Source of the DNA: Microbacterium sp. W4I4
GTDB lineage: Bacteria; Actinomycetota; Actinomycetes; Actinomycetales; Microbacteriaceae
Direction: 5' to 3'
Assembly (NCBI RefSeq): GCF_030816235.1
Contig: NZ_JAUSXT010000001.1
Location: 3,410,001-3,474,000 of the forward strand
Length of the DNA stretch: 64,000 nucleotides
Shown: one piece after another, positions 1-9,683 of the stretch
Layout of the letters: every line of letters begins with the position of its first letter
Position numbering within the stretch: the first letter of the stretch is position 1
Notes under the pieces: model-generated
What the model was told of the DNA's origin: nothing
Seen by the model: the letters and a program-made list of their open reading frames with translations, nothing else
Database searches by the model: none
Translations under genes and position numbers: made by a program

Positions 1-276
1 CTCAAGGCGACCGAGATCGACGAGTCGATCCGCGTCAAGGACCTCACCGACGACCAGCTCATCGCACTCCGCGATCACATCGAAGGCACCTACAAGGTGG
101 AGGGTGACCTGCGCCGCGAGGTCGCCGCAGACATCCGCCGCAAGGTCGAGATCGGCTCCTACGAGGGCATCCGCCACCGTCGTGGTCTCCCCGTCCGCGG
201 TCAGCGCACCAAGACCAACGCCCGTACCCGCAAGGGCCCGAAGCGCACCGTCGCCGGTAAGAAGAAGGCCCGCTAA
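1..276 (+). CDS. rpsM: 30S ribosomal protein S13, 3' part
   Basis: The window opens inside this gene; 91 codons remain before the TAA. S13 sits in the head of the 30S subunit and contacts 16S rRNA, the 50S subunit and tRNA. The visible part carries the family motif [19 protein letters not shown] followed by the Lys/Arg-rich tail [11 protein letters not shown], which ends the protein. The start lies upstream of the window. rpsK follows after 27 bases, which contain a purine-rich ribosome binding site, as in the standard alpha operon. Confidence 0.97.
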   Translation, partial: LKATEIDESIRVKDLTDDQLIALRDHIEGTYKVEGDLRREVAADIRRKVEIGSYEGIRHRRGLPVRGQRTKTNARTRKGPKRTVAGKKKAR

Positions 277-303
277 GCGGCCAGGGAATAGGAGAACACT
301 TTC

Positions 304-702
304 ATGGCTGCACCCAAGGCCGCCGCGCGCAAGCCGCGCCGCAAGGAAAAGAAGAACATCGCGCTGGGCCAGGCCCACATCAAGTCGACGTTCAACAACA
401 CCATCGTCTCGATCACCGACCCGTCCGGAGCTGTCATCAGCTGGGCATCGTCGGGTGGCGTGGGCTTCAAGGGCTCCCGCAAGTCGACCCCGTACGCCGC
501 AGGCATGGCAGCGGAGTCCGCTGCCCGCCAGGCGTCGGAGCACGGTGTCAAGAAGGTCGACGTCTTCGTGAAGGGTCCGGGTTCGGGCCGCGAGACCGCG
601 ATCCGCTCGCTACAGGCCGCCGGCCTCGAGGTGGGGTCCATCCAGGACGTCACCCCGCAGGCGCACAACGGCTGCCGTCCGCCGAAGCGTCGCCGCGTCT
701 GA
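304..702 (+). CDS. rpsK: 30S ribosomal protein S11
   Basis: A 132-residue S11, the usual actinobacterial length. S11 lies on the 30S platform near the Shine-Dalgarno helix. Visible signatures are a basic N-terminus ([14 protein letters not shown]), the motif [15 protein letters not shown], and the C-terminal [18 protein letters not shown] that ends S11 proteins. An AGGAGAA ribosome binding site precedes the ATG. It lies between rpsM and rpoA. rpsD, present here in many bacteria, is absent, so S4 must be encoded elsewhere. Confidence 0.98.
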   Translation: MAAPKAAARKPRRKEKKNIALGQAHIKSTFNNTIVSITDPSGAVISWASSGGVGFKGSRKSTPYAAGMAAESAARQASEHGVKKVDVFVKGPGSGRETAIRSLQAAGLEVGSIQDVTPQAHNGCRPPKRRRV

Positions 703-712
703 TCTCGCGTGA

Positions 713-745
713 CTGTGCCGGTCCCCACCACGGGGACCGGCACAG
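713..745 (+). terminator. GC-rich hairpin between rpsK and rpoA
   Basis: A perfect 14-bp stem (ctgtgccggtcccc and its complement) encloses the 5-nt loop ACCAC. There is no T-run after it, so it is more likely an attenuator or RNA-processing hairpin that separates ribosomal protein expression from rpoA-rplQ expression than a full terminator. It starts about 10 bases after the rpsK stop codon. Confidence 0.6.
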
Positions 746-823
746 CCGCCCGCAGAATTCCAAAACTGAAGACCTCATCCCACACATGTCATATAGCGGG
801 CATGTGATCGAAAGGAACACATA

Positions 824-1813
824 GTGCTGATTGCACAGCGTCCCACTCTCAACGAGGAAAAGATCTCCGAGAACCGCAGCCGGTTCATCATCGAGCCCCT
901 GGAGCCCGGTTTCGGATACACGATCGGCAACGCACTGCGTCGCAGCCTTCTCTCGTCGATCCCCGGCGCATCGGTCACCACCATTCGCATCGACGGCGTG
1001 CTGCACGAGTTCAGCACGATCCCCGGTGTGAAGGAGGACGTGACCGAGATCATCCTCAACATCAAGCAGCTGGTCGTCTCCAGCGAGCGCGACGAGCCCA
1101 TCACCGCGTACCTGCGCAAGACGGGCGCCGGCGAGGTCACCGCAGCCGACATCTCCGCTCCGGCGGGTGTCGAGGTGCAGAACCCCGAGCTGGTCATCGC
1201 GACGCTCAACGACACCGCTCGCTTCGAGCTGGAGCTCACCATCGAGCGCGGCCGCGGCTACGTGTCCGCATCGCAGAACCGCAACGAGTACGCGGAGGCC
1301 GGTCAGATCCCGGTCGACTCGATCTACTCGCCGGTCCTGAAGGTCAGCTACCGCGTCGACGCCACCCGTGCCGGTGAGCGCACCGACTTCGACAAGCTCG
1401 TCCTCGACGTCGAGACCAAGTCGTCGATCAGCCCTCGCGATGCCGTCGCTTCGGCAGCCAAGACCCTCACCGAGCTGTTCGGCCTCGCCCGCGAGCTGAA
1501 CGTCGAGGCCGAGGGCATCGAGATCGGCCCCGCGCCGGTCGAGGCTGTCCTCTCCAGCGAGCTCTCCATGCCGATCGAGGACCTCGATCTGTCGGTGCGC
1601 TCCTACAACTGCCTCAAGCGCGAGGGGATCAACACCGTTTCGGAGCTGGTCGCCCTTTCTGAGACGCAGCTGATGAACATCCGCAATTTCGGACAGAAGT
1701 CGGTCGACGAGGTGCGCGACAAGCTCGTCTCGCTCGGTCTGTCGCTGAAGGATTCGGTGCCCGGTTTCGACGGCGCCCACTTCTACAGCGGCACCGAAGA
1801 CGAGTCCTTCTGA
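824..1813 (+). CDS. rpoA: DNA-directed RNA polymerase subunit alpha
   Basis: A 329-residue alpha subunit, full length for the family. The N-terminal dimerisation domain (about 1-230) shows [23 protein letters not shown] and the [12 protein letters not shown] segment. After a short acidic linker, the C-terminal domain (about 250-310) shows [22 protein letters not shown] and the helix-hairpin [13 protein letters not shown] that contacts UP-element DNA and activators. The start is GTG, chosen because GAAAGGA lies just upstream and the sequence [12 protein letters not shown] matches the family start. rplQ follows after 28 bases. Confidence 0.98.
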   Translation: MLIAQRPTLNEEKISENRSRFIIEPLEPGFGYTIGNALRRSLLSSIPGASVTTIRIDGVLHEFSTIPGVKEDVTEIILNIKQLVVSSERDEPITAYLRKTGAGEVTAADISAPAGVEVQNPELVIATLNDTARFELELTIERGRGYVSASQNRNEYAEAGQIPVDSIYSPVLKVSYRVDATRAGERTDFDKLVLDVETKSSISPRDAVASAAKTLTELFGLARELNVEAEGIEIGPAPVEAVLSSELSMPIEDLDLSVRSYNCLKREGINTVSELVALSETQLMNIRNFGQKSVDEVRDKLVSLGLSLKDSVPGFDGAHFYSGTEDESF

Positions 1814-1841
1814 AACCCTCTTTCCGACCAGGAGTTAGATT

Positions 1842-2516
1842 ATGCCCAAGCCCACCAAGGGACCCCGCCTCGGAGGCGGCCCCGCCCACGAGCGCCTTCT
1901 TCTCGCGAACCTCGCAGCGGCGCTCTTCGTCCACAAGTCGATCAAGACGACCGAGACCAAGGCGAAGCGCCTGCGTCCGCTGGCTGAGCGCCTCATCACG
2001 CTCGGCAAGCGCGGCGACCTGCACGCCCGCCGTCGCGCGCTGACCGTGCTGCGTTCCAACAAGGACGCCGCACACGTTCTCTTCAACGAGATCGCGCCGC
2101 TCGTCGCCGACCGTGAGGGCGGCTACACCCGCATCACGAAGGTCGGCAACCGCAAGGGCGACAACGCCCCCATGGCCGTGATCGAGCTCGTGCTCGAGCC
2201 CGTCACCCCGAAGGTCAAGAAGGCCGCCAAGGCCGCCCCCAAGGCGGAGAAGGCAGCTGACAAGGCTCCCGAGGCCGAGAAGCCCGCTGAGGAGACCGCG
2301 GCTCCCGCGGCGCTCGTCGACGGTGGCTTCGGCGACGACTCGGCCGCTCCTCTCGAGGACGGCTCGGCTCCCGAGGGCTTCGACATCAAGGGCAACAAGG
2401 ACTCGATGAAGTTCCACCAGCCCGGTGGCCAGTGGTACGACGCCACGGTCGCCGAGGTGTGGTTCCGCACCGCCGAGGCCGCTGAGGCAGCAGGCTTCGT
2501 CGAGGCCGGCAAGTAA
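1842..2516 (+). CDS. rplQ: 50S ribosomal protein L17 with C-terminal extension
   Basis: The first 125 or so residues are a normal L17 ([24 protein letters not shown]..., with [15 protein letters not shown]). The protein is 224 residues, about 100 longer than the core. The extension has an Ala/Lys/Glu-rich low-complexity linker (about 128-170) and then a compact Trp-containing end ([20 protein letters not shown] then a helix). The end resembles small C-terminal modules seen on other actinobacterial proteins; its role is unknown. It is the last gene of the operon, followed by a strong terminator. Confidence 0.97.
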   Translation: MPKPTKGPRLGGGPAHERLLLANLAAALFVHKSIKTTETKAKRLRPLAERLITLGKRGDLHARRRALTVLRSNKDAAHVLFNEIAPLVADREGGYTRITKVGNRKGDNAPMAVIELVLEPVTPKVKKAAKAAPKAEKAADKAPEAEKPAEETAAPAALVDGGFGDDSAAPLEDGSAPEGFDIKGNKDSMKFHQPGGQWYDATVAEVWFRTAEAAEAAGFVEAGK

Positions 2517-2534
2517 GCCGCAGCAGACTGCAGA

Positions 2535-2570
2535 GAAGCCCGCCGTCCCTTCGGGGACGGCGGGCTTCTT
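2535..2570 (+). terminator. Rho-independent terminator after rplQ
   Basis: A perfect 15-bp stem (gaagcccgccgtccc and its complement) with a TTCG tetraloop, ending in CTTCTT. It ends the alpha operon and, read from the other strand, can also stop transcription of the convergent ligase gene. Confidence 0.92.
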
Positions 2571-2580
2571 CGTGTCGCGC

Positions 2581-4164
2581 CTACGCGCCCTGGCGTGCCC
2601 GCAGGTCCTTGCGCAGGATCTTGCCGGAGCTGGACTTCGGGATGACGTCGATGAACTCCACCTGACGCACCTTCTCGTGCGGGGCGACATGGGATGCGAC
2701 GAACGCCATCACCTCGTCGGCGGACAGGTCGGCATCCGCCTGCCGCACGACGAACGCCTTCGGGACCTCCTGGCCGTCCTCGTCGTTCGCGCCGATCACC
2801 GCGGCGTCCGCGATCTGCGGATGCTCGAGCAGCACCGCCTCGAGGATGGCCGGTGCGACCTGGTAGCCCTTGTACTTGATGAGCTCCTTCAGGCGGTCCA
2901 CGATCCGGAAGATGCCGTCCGCGGTGACGGTGGCCATGTCGCCGGTACGCAGCCATCCGTCGGCGTCCAGCATCTCCGCGGTCGCCTCGGGCCGGTTCAG
3001 ATAGCCGACCATGACCTGCGGTCCGCGGATCCACAGTTCTCCGGGGGCGCTCTGCCCGTGCGCGGGGACCTCCACATCGACGGCCGAATCCGGGTCGACG
3101 ATGCGCGCCTCGGTGTTGGGCAGCAGAGGCCCGACGGCGGCCCGGTCGACATCGGGACGCTGCACCGGCGTCGCGTGCGTGACCGGACTCGTCTCGGTCA
3201 TGCCGTATCCCTGCGTCACGACGCACCCCAGCCGCGCGGCGACCGCCTCGGCGAGGGTGGCATCCAGCGGCGCTGCGCCCGAGAAGATCACCTGCACGGC
3301 GGAGAGATCGTACTGGTCGACGATCGGATGCTTCGCCAGGGCGACGGCGATGGGAGGCGCGATGAAGAGCCAGCTGGTGCGGTACTCGCCGATGATCCGC
3401 AGGAACTCCGGCAGATCGAACTTCGGCATGGTGACCAGGGCGGCACGCTGACGCAGCGCCAGATTCAGCAGCACGGTCATGCCGTAGATGTGGAAGAAGG
3501 GCAGCACTGCCAGCACGCGATCCTCTGCGGTGAGGGTGAGCATCGGGCGGGATTGCGCCACGTTGGCGATGAGGTTGCGATGCGTGAGCATCACTCCCTT
3601 GGGGCGCCCGGTGGTCCCTGACGAGTACGGGAGCACCGCGAGATGCGTCGCCGGGTCGAAGGTCACGTCCGGCGCGGCGTGCCCCTCGCCGAGCAGGTCG
3701 CGCAGGCTCGGGTGGCCCTCGGCGCCGTCGAGCACGATCACGTGGTCGTCGGCGATGCCGAGTTCCGCTGCGGCGGCCGCGGCGCCGGGCAGCAGAGGCG
3801 ACACGGTGACGAGCCAGGTGGCCTCGGCATCCCGCAGTTGACTCGTGATCTCCTCGGGCGTGTACAGCGAGTTGATCGTGGTCGCGGTGGCTCCCGCGCG
3901 CAGGATGCCATGGAACACGGTGGCGAAGGCGGGCACGTTCGGGCACAGCAGGCCGACCTTCGTGCCGACTCCGACGCCGCGGGCTGCGAGCGCCCCGGCG
4001 AACAGGCCGATCTGACCGACGAGCTGCCGATAGGTGGTCTCGGCTCCCGACATCCCGTCGATGATGGCGACACGATCGAGGGCGGCTTCATCGAGGCCAC
4101 TGAAGAGATAGTCGTAGATGGAGAGCCCGGGGATCTCGACATCGGGGTAGGCGCTGCGAAGCAT
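2581..4164 (-). CDS. AMP-forming acyl-CoA ligase, 4-coumarate:CoA ligase type
   Basis: A 527-residue adenylate-forming enzyme that would activate a carboxylic acid with ATP and CoA. The ATP-binding loop SSGTTGRPKG is at about 181-190, GYGMTE at 319-324, the hinge region TGDM...DRLKELIKYKGYQVAP at 407-437, and the catalytic lysine lies in PKSSSGKILRKD (K515). Overall it looks like 4-coumarate-CoA ligases, but the acid it uses cannot be read from sequence. The ATG at 4164 is chosen because AAGGAGATC sits just upstream. It is a single gene, convergent with rplQ, and upstream of a citrate-type regulator that lies beyond it on the same strand. Confidence 0.9.
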   Translation of the reverse strand: MLRSAYPDVEIPGLSIYDYLFSGLDEAALDRVAIIDGMSGAETTYRQLVGQIGLFAGALAARGVGVGTKVGLLCPNVPAFATVFHGILRAGATATTINSLYTPEEITSQLRDAEATWLVTVSPLLPGAAAAAAELGIADDHVIVLDGAEGHPSLRDLLGEGHAAPDVTFDPATHLAVLPYSSGTTGRPKGVMLTHRNLIANVAQSRPMLTLTAEDRVLAVLPFFHIYGMTVLLNLALRQRAALVTMPKFDLPEFLRIIGEYRTSWLFIAPPIAVALAKHPIVDQYDLSAVQVIFSGAAPLDATLAEAVAARLGCVVTQGYGMTETSPVTHATPVQRPDVDRAAVGPLLPNTEARIVDPDSAVDVEVPAHGQSAPGELWIRGPQVMVGYLNRPEATAEMLDADGWLRTGDMATVTADGIFRIVDRLKELIKYKGYQVAPAILEAVLLEHPQIADAAVIGANDEDGQEVPKAFVVRQADADLSADEVMAFVASHVAPHEKVRQVEFIDVIPKSSSGKILRKDLRARQGA

Positions 4165-4218
4165 GTGATCTCCTTCGATCGGTCGCCCTGCGTCAGGCAC
4201 CCAGGACGCGTGTGGGAG

Positions 4219-5511
4219 TCAGTCTCGCACAGTCCGGGACACAGTCCCAGGGGTCCCGATCGGCTCGTTCAGCCGATACCTCGTGCCCGGGCGCCCCTTC
4301 GTGGAGTAGTCCAGCGAGCGGATGGCCCGACCGGTGCTCGCGAGGTGCTCCAGGTAACGTCGGGCGCTGACCCGTGAGACGGACAGCGCCTCTCCGATCT
4401 CGGCCGCGGAGGCGTCCGGATGCTCGGTGAGCGCACCGGACACGCGGGAGAGCGTCTCGGCGCTGAGGCCCTTCGGCAGGCCGGCCCGCTGACGGAACGC
4501 GATGATCGCATCTGCGGCCTCCACACGCCGCACCACGTCGTGCAGCTCGGTGTGATCGCGCAGCAGCAGGGTCGCCTCCACGGGTGCTCCGTCCACCCTC
4601 GCGCCGGTGCTGCGCGCCACCAGCACGCTGCTGCCGACGATCACGGGCCGTCCGGCGTCCTCGCCGTCGCGCAGCACGGCCAGCAGCTCATCATCGAGCA
4701 CCTCGTCGGCCGCGAAGCCGGTCAGCTCCATGGCATCCGTTCCCAGAAGCCGCGCGGCGGCGTCGTTGGCCAGCGTGATCAGCCCGTGCGCGTCGACCGT
4801 GATCACGCCCTCGCTGAGGCCGTGCATGGTGGTCTCCTGGTTGCGCACGAGCGCGGTGATCTCATGCGGCTCGAGCCGGTGGATGCGGCGGCGGATGACG
4901 GCGGTCACCCAGGCCGAGCCGAACACTCCGATGATGACGGCCGCCATCATCGCCCCGATGATCCAGAACAGGTTGCCGGCGAACTCGCCGTCGCCCTGCG
5001 ACTCGAGGATGCCGACCGAGACCGTGCCGATGACCTGCGAGTCGTCGGCGAAGATCGGAACCTTCACCCGCCACGACGGCCCCAGCGTGCCCGTCTGCGT
5101 GCCCATGTAGATCTGCCCCGACAGCGGGATGGACGGGTCGGTGGAGACCCGCTTGCCGATGAGCGCGGGATTCGGATGGGAGAAGCGGATGCCATCGGCG
5201 TCGGCGATCACGACGTACGTCAGATCCGACGCCTTGCGGATCGTCTCCGCCAGCGGCTGGATGGTCGCCGCGGGGTCCGCGTCATGGAACGCGCTGCGGA
5301 TGGCCGGCATCGACGCGATCGACTGAGCGACCGCCAGCATCCGATCCTCATACGCGTCGCGCACCGTGTGCGCCTGGATGATCCCGGCGGTGACGCCGGC
5401 GATGAGGGTGACCGCGGCGACGATGAGCGCCTGCAGCAGGATCAGCTGCACCCGCAGGGTCATCCTGCCGTCCTGCGTCTCCGAGGACGCGCGCTTCATC
5501 ATCGAGGCCAC
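4219..5511 (-). CDS. Membrane-bound one-component regulator: CitA/DcuS-type sensor fused to CitB-type HTH
   Basis: About 430 residues. Counting from the internal ATG at 5502: a first membrane segment (about 16-43), an extracytoplasmic sensor domain (45-170), a second membrane segment (176-203), a cytoplasmic PAS domain (about 225-316, [20 protein letters not shown]) ending [17 protein letters not shown] as in CitA sensors. A CitA protein would continue into a histidine kinase. Here the chain passes within about 15 residues into [13 protein letters not shown] and a helix-turn-helix ([20 protein letters not shown], then [10 protein letters not shown]) as at the end of CitB/DpiA regulators. No H-box, ATPase or receiver domain is present. 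The GTG start at 5511 is preferred because GAGGAG precedes it by 9 bases; ATG at 5502 is the alternative. It is divergent from tctCBA, which it probably controls. Confidence 0.85.
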   Translation of the reverse strand: MASMMKRASSETQDGRMTLRVQLILLQALIVAAVTLIAGVTAGIIQAHTVRDAYEDRMLAVAQSIASMPAIRSAFHDADPAATIQPLAETIRKASDLTYVVIADADGIRFSHPNPALIGKRVSTDPSIPLSGQIYMGTQTGTLGPSWRVKVPIFADDSQVIGTVSVGILESQGDGEFAGNLFWIIGAMMAAVIIGVFGSAWVTAVIRRRIHRLEPHEITALVRNQETTMHGLSEGVITVDAHGLITLANDAAARLLGTDAMELTGFAADEVLDDELLAVLRDGEDAGRPVIVGSSVLVARSTGARVDGAPVEATLLLRDHTELHDVVRRVEAADAIIAFRQRAGLPKGLSAETLSRVSGALTEHPDASAAEIGEALSVSRVSARRYLEHLASTGRAIRSLDYSTKGRPGTRYRLNEPIGTPGTVSRTVRD

Positions 5512-5575
5512 AGGACCATTCTCCTCGCGCGCGAGGAGGTGCGGAACCGGTGCAGAAGGGCATCCGCGACCAATA

Positions 5576-5606
5576 CTTACGAAACCTCGACCAATGATTT
5601 CGTAAG
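5576..5606. promoter_or_regulatory. Inverted repeat, candidate operator of the tct regulator
   Basis: Perfect 9-bp arms CTTACGAAA and TTTCGTAAG are separated by 13 bases, so the half-sites are 22 bp (two helical turns) apart. The site lies in the 157-bp divergent spacer between the sensor-HTH gene and tctC, which suggests binding by a dimer of that regulator. The link is inferred from position. Confidence 0.6.
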
Positions 5607-5668
5607 CAGATGCGGTGCCGCGGCGGCTCGTACGGTTGCCACCATCCCGAACGCTCAAGGAGGAGCGC

Positions 5669-6682
5669 ATGAAGAAGTCACGCACAGCACTCATCGCGAT
5701 CGCGGCCGTCGCCGCACTCGCATTCACCGGATGCTCGGCACAGGCCGGCGGCGACAGCCCGAAGGCAGACGGCGACGAGAAGGCCGCCTTCTCGGACGTC
5801 TCGATCATCGTCCCCGCCGACCCCGGCGGCGGCTGGGACCAGACGGGTCGCACGATCGCGAAGGTGCTCACCGAGCAGGATGTCGTCAAGACCGCGCCGG
5901 TGACCAACGTCGGCGGCGCCGGCGGCACGATCGGTCTCGCCCAGCTCGCCAACGTCAAGGACCCGGCGACGCTCATGGTCAACGGACTGGTCATGGTGGG
6001 CGCCATCGAGACCAACGGCTCCAAGGTGCGTCTGGAGGACACCACGCCGATCGCCCGTCTCACGGACGAGGCGCTCGTGGTCGTCGTGCCGGCGGACTCG
6101 AAGTACAAGGATCTCGAAGACCTCGTGGAGGACATCGTCGACAAGGGTCAGGCGGTCACCGTCACCGGCGGGTCCGCCGGCGGCGCCGACCACATCCTCG
6201 CCGGCCTGATGCTCGAGGCGGCAGGACTGAGCAGCGCGGAGATCCCCACCAAGCTGAACTACACGCCCAACGCGGGCGGTGGCGAGGCCGTGTCGCTGAT
6301 CCTCGGCGGCAAGGTCGCGGCGGGCATCTCCGGCGTCGCCGAGTTCCAGCAGCACATCGAGGCGGGCACCATGCGCGCCCTCGCCGTGTCCGGCGCCGAA
6401 GAGGTGCCGCAGCTGCCGGGTGTTCCCACGATCACCGAGGCCGGCTACGACGTGGTGCTCACCAACTGGCGCGGCGTGATCGCCCCCGGAGACGTCTCCG
6501 ACGCCGACCGTGCGGAGCTGGAGCGCATCGTCACCGCCATGCACGACACCCCGGAGTGGAAGAAGGAGCTCGAGACGAAGGGCTGGGCGGATGCCTTCCT
6601 CACCGGCTCCGAGCTCGACGACTTCGTGACGCAGAACATCACCGACGTGACCGGCACGCTGAAGAACATCGGACTGATCTGA
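5669..6682 (+). CDS. tctC: Tripartite tricarboxylate transporter substrate-binding lipoprotein
   Basis: A 337-residue TctC-family binding protein, which captures citrate-like tri- or dicarboxylates outside the membrane for the TctAB permease. It has a basic start (MKKSR), a hydrophobic segment and lipobox AFTGC with the lipidated Cys at about 22. Family motifs [28 protein letters not shown] and [18 protein letters not shown] are visible. The ATG follows AAGGAGG by 5 bases. It is first in an operon with tctB one base downstream. Confidence 0.92.
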   Translation: MKKSRTALIAIAAVAALAFTGCSAQAGGDSPKADGDEKAAFSDVSIIVPADPGGGWDQTGRTIAKVLTEQDVVKTAPVTNVGGAGGTIGLAQLANVKDPATLMVNGLVMVGAIETNGSKVRLEDTTPIARLTDEALVVVVPADSKYKDLEDLVEDIVDKGQAVTVTGGSAGGADHILAGLMLEAAGLSSAEIPTKLNYTPNAGGGEAVSLILGGKVAAGISGVAEFQQHIEAGTMRALAVSGAEEVPQLPGVPTITEAGYDVVLTNWRGVIAPGDVSDADRAELERIVTAMHDTPEWKKELETKGWADAFLTGSELDDFVTQNITDVTGTLKNIGLI

Positions 6683-6683
6683 C

Positions 6684-7229
6684 ATGACTGCCCCGCTCAT
6701 CGGGGCGAACGGGCGGGTCGAGGACACTCGGCCCGCCCCACGGGTTCCCGTCGGGGAGCTCGTCTTCGCCCTTCTCATGCTCGTCCTCGGCGTCCTCGCG
6801 CTGATCGGCGCGTTCAGCATCCATGTCCCCGTCGGCATCCAGGTCGGACCGACCGTGTTCCCGATCGCCGTCTCGGTGCTGCTGATCGCGACCGCCGCGG
6901 CCGTCGTCGTCGGCGCACTGCGCGGCGATCGCGCACAGCCCGAAGACGGCGAGGACATCGACCCGAACGCCCGCACCGACTGGCTCACTCTGGCGAAGAT
7001 CGTCGGTGGGCTGATCGCTCACCTGCTGCTGATCGAGGTCATCGGCTGGGCACCCGCCGCGGCCGTGCTGTTCGGCATCGTCGCCTGGACGCTCGGCGCG
7101 AAGCGCTGGTGGCTCGGATTCGTGATCGGACTCGTGGTGGCACTGGCCGTGCAGGTCGTCTTCGGCGGACTGCTCGGACTGTCGCTGCCCTGGGGTCCGG
7201 CGTTCGGCTGGCTGGGAGGGATGTTCTGA
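6684..7229 (+). CDS. tctB: Tripartite tricarboxylate transporter small membrane subunit
   Basis: A 181-residue protein with four hydrophobic segments, the usual architecture of the TctB subunit, which pairs with TctA. Segments run from about [20 protein letters not shown] through the C-terminal [20 protein letters not shown]. TctB proteins are poorly conserved in sequence, so the call rests mainly on topology and its position between tctC and tctA. Its stop codon overlaps the tctA start (TGATG), which suggests translational coupling. Confidence 0.88.
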   Translation: MTAPLIGANGRVEDTRPAPRVPVGELVFALLMLVLGVLALIGAFSIHVPVGIQVGPTVFPIAVSVLLIATAAAVVVGALRGDRAQPEDGEDIDPNARTDWLTLAKIVGGLIAHLLLIEVIGWAPAAAVLFGIVAWTLGAKRWWLGFVIGLVVALAVQVVFGGLLGLSLPWGPAFGWLGGMF

Positions 7230-8776
7230 TGGACAGCTGGACTCTGCTCCTGGAGGGCTTCGCCACCGCGCTGCAGCCCCAGTACCTGATGTGGGCGTTC
7301 ATCGGCGTCTTCATCGGCACGGCCGTCGGCGTGCTGCCAGGCATCGGCCCGGCCATGACCGTCGCGCTGCTGCTGCCGCTGACCTACACACTCGACGCCA
7401 CCGCGGCGATCATCACCTTCGCCGGCATCTACTACGGCGGCATGTACGGCGGTTCCACCACCAGCATCCTGCTCAACACGCCAGGTGAGTCGGCCTCGAT
7501 AGTCACGGCGATCGAGGGCAACAAGATGGCCAAGCTCGGTCGGGGTGCGGCAGCGCTCGCCACCGCGGCCATCGGATCGTTCGTCGCCGGCACCATCGCC
7601 ACGATCGGGCTCACACTGCTGGCGCCGATCCTGGCGGACTTCGCCGTCTCGCTCGGCCCCGCAGACAAGCTCGCACTCATCGTCGTCGCCTTCATCACCG
7701 TGGGTGCGCTGATGGGTCGGTCCGTCTCGCGCGGGGTCCTCTCGCTGGCGATCGGTCTGTTCATCGGGCTGATCGGCACGGACAACCTCTCCGGCCAGCA
7801 GCGCTACACGCTGGGACTGCCGGTGCTCGGCGAGGGGATCAGCGTGGTGCTCGTCGCCGTCGGCCTCTTCGCCGTCGGCGAGACCCTGTACGTCGCCGCC
7901 AAGCTGCGGCACGGGGGAGTGGACGTCATCCCGGTGACCAAGGGCTGGCGCAACTGGATGACGAAGGACGATTGGAAGCGGTCGTGGAAGCCGTGGCTGC
8001 GCGGGACGGCGATCGGGTTCCCGATCGGCACGATCCCTGCGGGCGGGGCGGATGTCGCGACCTTCCTGTCCTACGCGGCCGAGCGCAAGCTCTCCAAGCG
8101 CAAGGACGAGTTCGGCCGGGGCGCCATCGAGGGCGTGGCAGGACCGGAGGCCGCCAACAACGCGGCCGCAGCCGGTGTGCTCGTGCCGCTGCTGACCCTG
8201 GGCCTGCCGACCACGGCGACCGCCGCGATCATCCTCTTCGCGTTCCAGTCCTACGGCATCCAGCCCGGACCCCAGCTGTTCACCAACCAGCCCGCGCTGG
8301 TGTGGGCGCTGGTGGCGAGCCTGTACCTCGGCAACCTGATCCTCATCGTGCTGAACCTGCCGCTGGTGGGGATGTGGGTCAAGCTGCTGCAGATCCCGCG
8401 GCCGTACCTGTACGCCGGCATCCTCATGTTCGCCGCATTCGGCGCATACGCGATCCGGTTCTCGATCGCCGACGTGGTGATCCTGCTGATCATCGGCGTG
8501 CTCGGCTACTTCATGCGTCGCTACGGCATCCCCGTCGCGCCGCTCGTCGTCGGGATGATCCTCGGGCCGATGGGCGAGGCGGAGCTGCGCAAGGCGCTCC
8601 AGCTGAGCCAGGGGGATCCCGCCACGCTGGTCATGCAGCCCTTCGCGGCCGCAGCCTACGGAGCACTCATCCTGCTCATCCTCGGGGCCCTGTGGCTGCG
8701 CCGGCGGCAGACCCGCTACGAGCAGCACCTGACCGAGACGATCGCGGTGCCGATCACAGCCGATCAGGAGGTCTGA
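7229..8776 (+). CDS. tctA: Tripartite tricarboxylate transporter large permease
   Basis: A 515-residue, highly hydrophobic permease with about 12 membrane segments, the full TctA length. The family signature [21 protein letters not shown] (about 29-49) and [20 protein letters not shown] (70-89) are clear, as is the internal counterpart [20 protein letters not shown]. It uses an ion gradient to drive uptake of the acid delivered by TctC. The ATG overlaps the tctB stop; an in-frame start further upstream would overlap tctB by 120 bases and is less likely. Confidence 0.95.
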   Translation: MDSWTLLLEGFATALQPQYLMWAFIGVFIGTAVGVLPGIGPAMTVALLLPLTYTLDATAAIITFAGIYYGGMYGGSTTSILLNTPGESASIVTAIEGNKMAKLGRGAAALATAAIGSFVAGTIATIGLTLLAPILADFAVSLGPADKLALIVVAFITVGALMGRSVSRGVLSLAIGLFIGLIGTDNLSGQQRYTLGLPVLGEGISVVLVAVGLFAVGETLYVAAKLRHGGVDVIPVTKGWRNWMTKDDWKRSWKPWLRGTAIGFPIGTIPAGGADVATFLSYAAERKLSKRKDEFGRGAIEGVAGPEAANNAAAAGVLVPLLTLGLPTTATAAIILFAFQSYGIQPGPQLFTNQPALVWALVASLYLGNLILIVLNLPLVGMWVKLLQIPRPYLYAGILMFAAFGAYAIRFSIADVVILLIIGVLGYFMRRYGIPVAPLVVGMILGPMGEAELRKALQLSQGDPATLVMQPFAAAAYGALILLILGALWLRRRQTRYEQHLTETIAVPITADQEV

Positions 8777-8818
8777 CTCCGTGTGAGGGCGCGAGTGCTC
8801 CCGGGATAGTGTGGTTCT

Positions 8819-9613
8819 GTGCACGAGGACCACGCCATCACCCGGGAGCCTCGCGCCTACCTCGGCTACGTCGTGATCGGCCTGATCGCCGGGCTGCTCT
8901 CCGGACTCTTCGGCGTCGGCGGCGGAACGGTCATCGTGCCGCTGCTCGTGCTGCTGCTGCGCTTCGATCAACGCCGTGCGGCTGGCACGTCGCTCACCGC
9001 GATCGTTCCGACCGCCAGCGTCGGGGTCGTCTCGTACGCACTGTCGGGATCCGTCGCATGGATCGCCGCACTGATCCTCGCGGCCGGCGCCGTCGTCGGA
9101 GCCCAGATCGGCTCGCGATTGATGCCGAAGCTCTCGCAGACCGTCCTGCGCTGGGGATTCGTCGTGTTCCTGGTCGTCGTCATGGTCAGCCTGTTCCTCG
9201 TCATCCCCTCCCGGGACGCCGTGTTCGAACTGTCCTGGCTCAGCGGCGTCGGGCTCGTGCTGGTCGGGATGCTGACCGGCGTGATCGCCGGACTCATCGG
9301 CGTCGGGGGAGGAGTCGTCGTGGTCCCCGTCCTGATGCTCGTCTTCGGCACCAGCGACCTGGTCGCCAAGGGCACGTCGCTGCTGATGATGATCCCCACC
9401 GCCGTCTCCGGCACGATCGGCAACCTGCGCCACGGCAACGTCGATCTGGTCGCCGCAGGGATCATCGGGCTGTCGGCCTGCACCATGACGGCCCTCGGCG
9501 CCTGGCTGGCCTCGTTCATCGATCCCGCCACCGGCAACATCCTCTTCGCGGTGTACCTCGTGGTCATCGCCGTGCAGATGAGCATCAAGGCCATCCGCAG
9601 CCGCGGACGCTGA
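8819..9613 (+). CDS. TSUP family (TauE/SafE) membrane permease
   Basis: A 264-residue membrane protein with about eight hydrophobic segments and two related halves, each with the glycine-rich motif GLFGVGGGTVIVPLL / GLIGVGGGVVVVPVL. This marks the TauE/SafE family, whose members export sulfite, sulfonates or other small anions; substrate unknown. The GTG start lies 6 bases after a TAGTGT box at 8807-8812 and has no ribosome binding site, so the mRNA is probably leaderless. It is the only gene of its kind here, after the tct operon and probably transcribed separately. Confidence 0.88.
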   Translation: MHEDHAITREPRAYLGYVVIGLIAGLLSGLFGVGGGTVIVPLLVLLLRFDQRRAAGTSLTAIVPTASVGVVSYALSGSVAWIAALILAAGAVVGAQIGSRLMPKLSQTVLRWGFVVFLVVVMVSLFLVIPSRDAVFELSWLSGVGLVLVGMLTGVIAGLIGVGGGVVVVPVLMLVFGTSDLVAKGTSLLMMIPTAVSGTIGNLRHGNVDLVAAGIIGLSACTMTALGAWLASFIDPATGNILFAVYLVVIAVQMSIKAIRSRGR

Positions 9614-9683
9614 CACCGCGGCGACCGGGCTTCTCCCGGCCCGCCCGGAACCGCCGTGCGGGCGGCCCGGATAGGATCGAGGG

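Noticed and set aside
5615..5668. Upstream extension of tctC from an ATG at 5615
   Set aside because: The extra residues precede the signal peptide, while the ATG at 5669 has a strong AAGGAGG site and a normal lipoprotein N-terminus.
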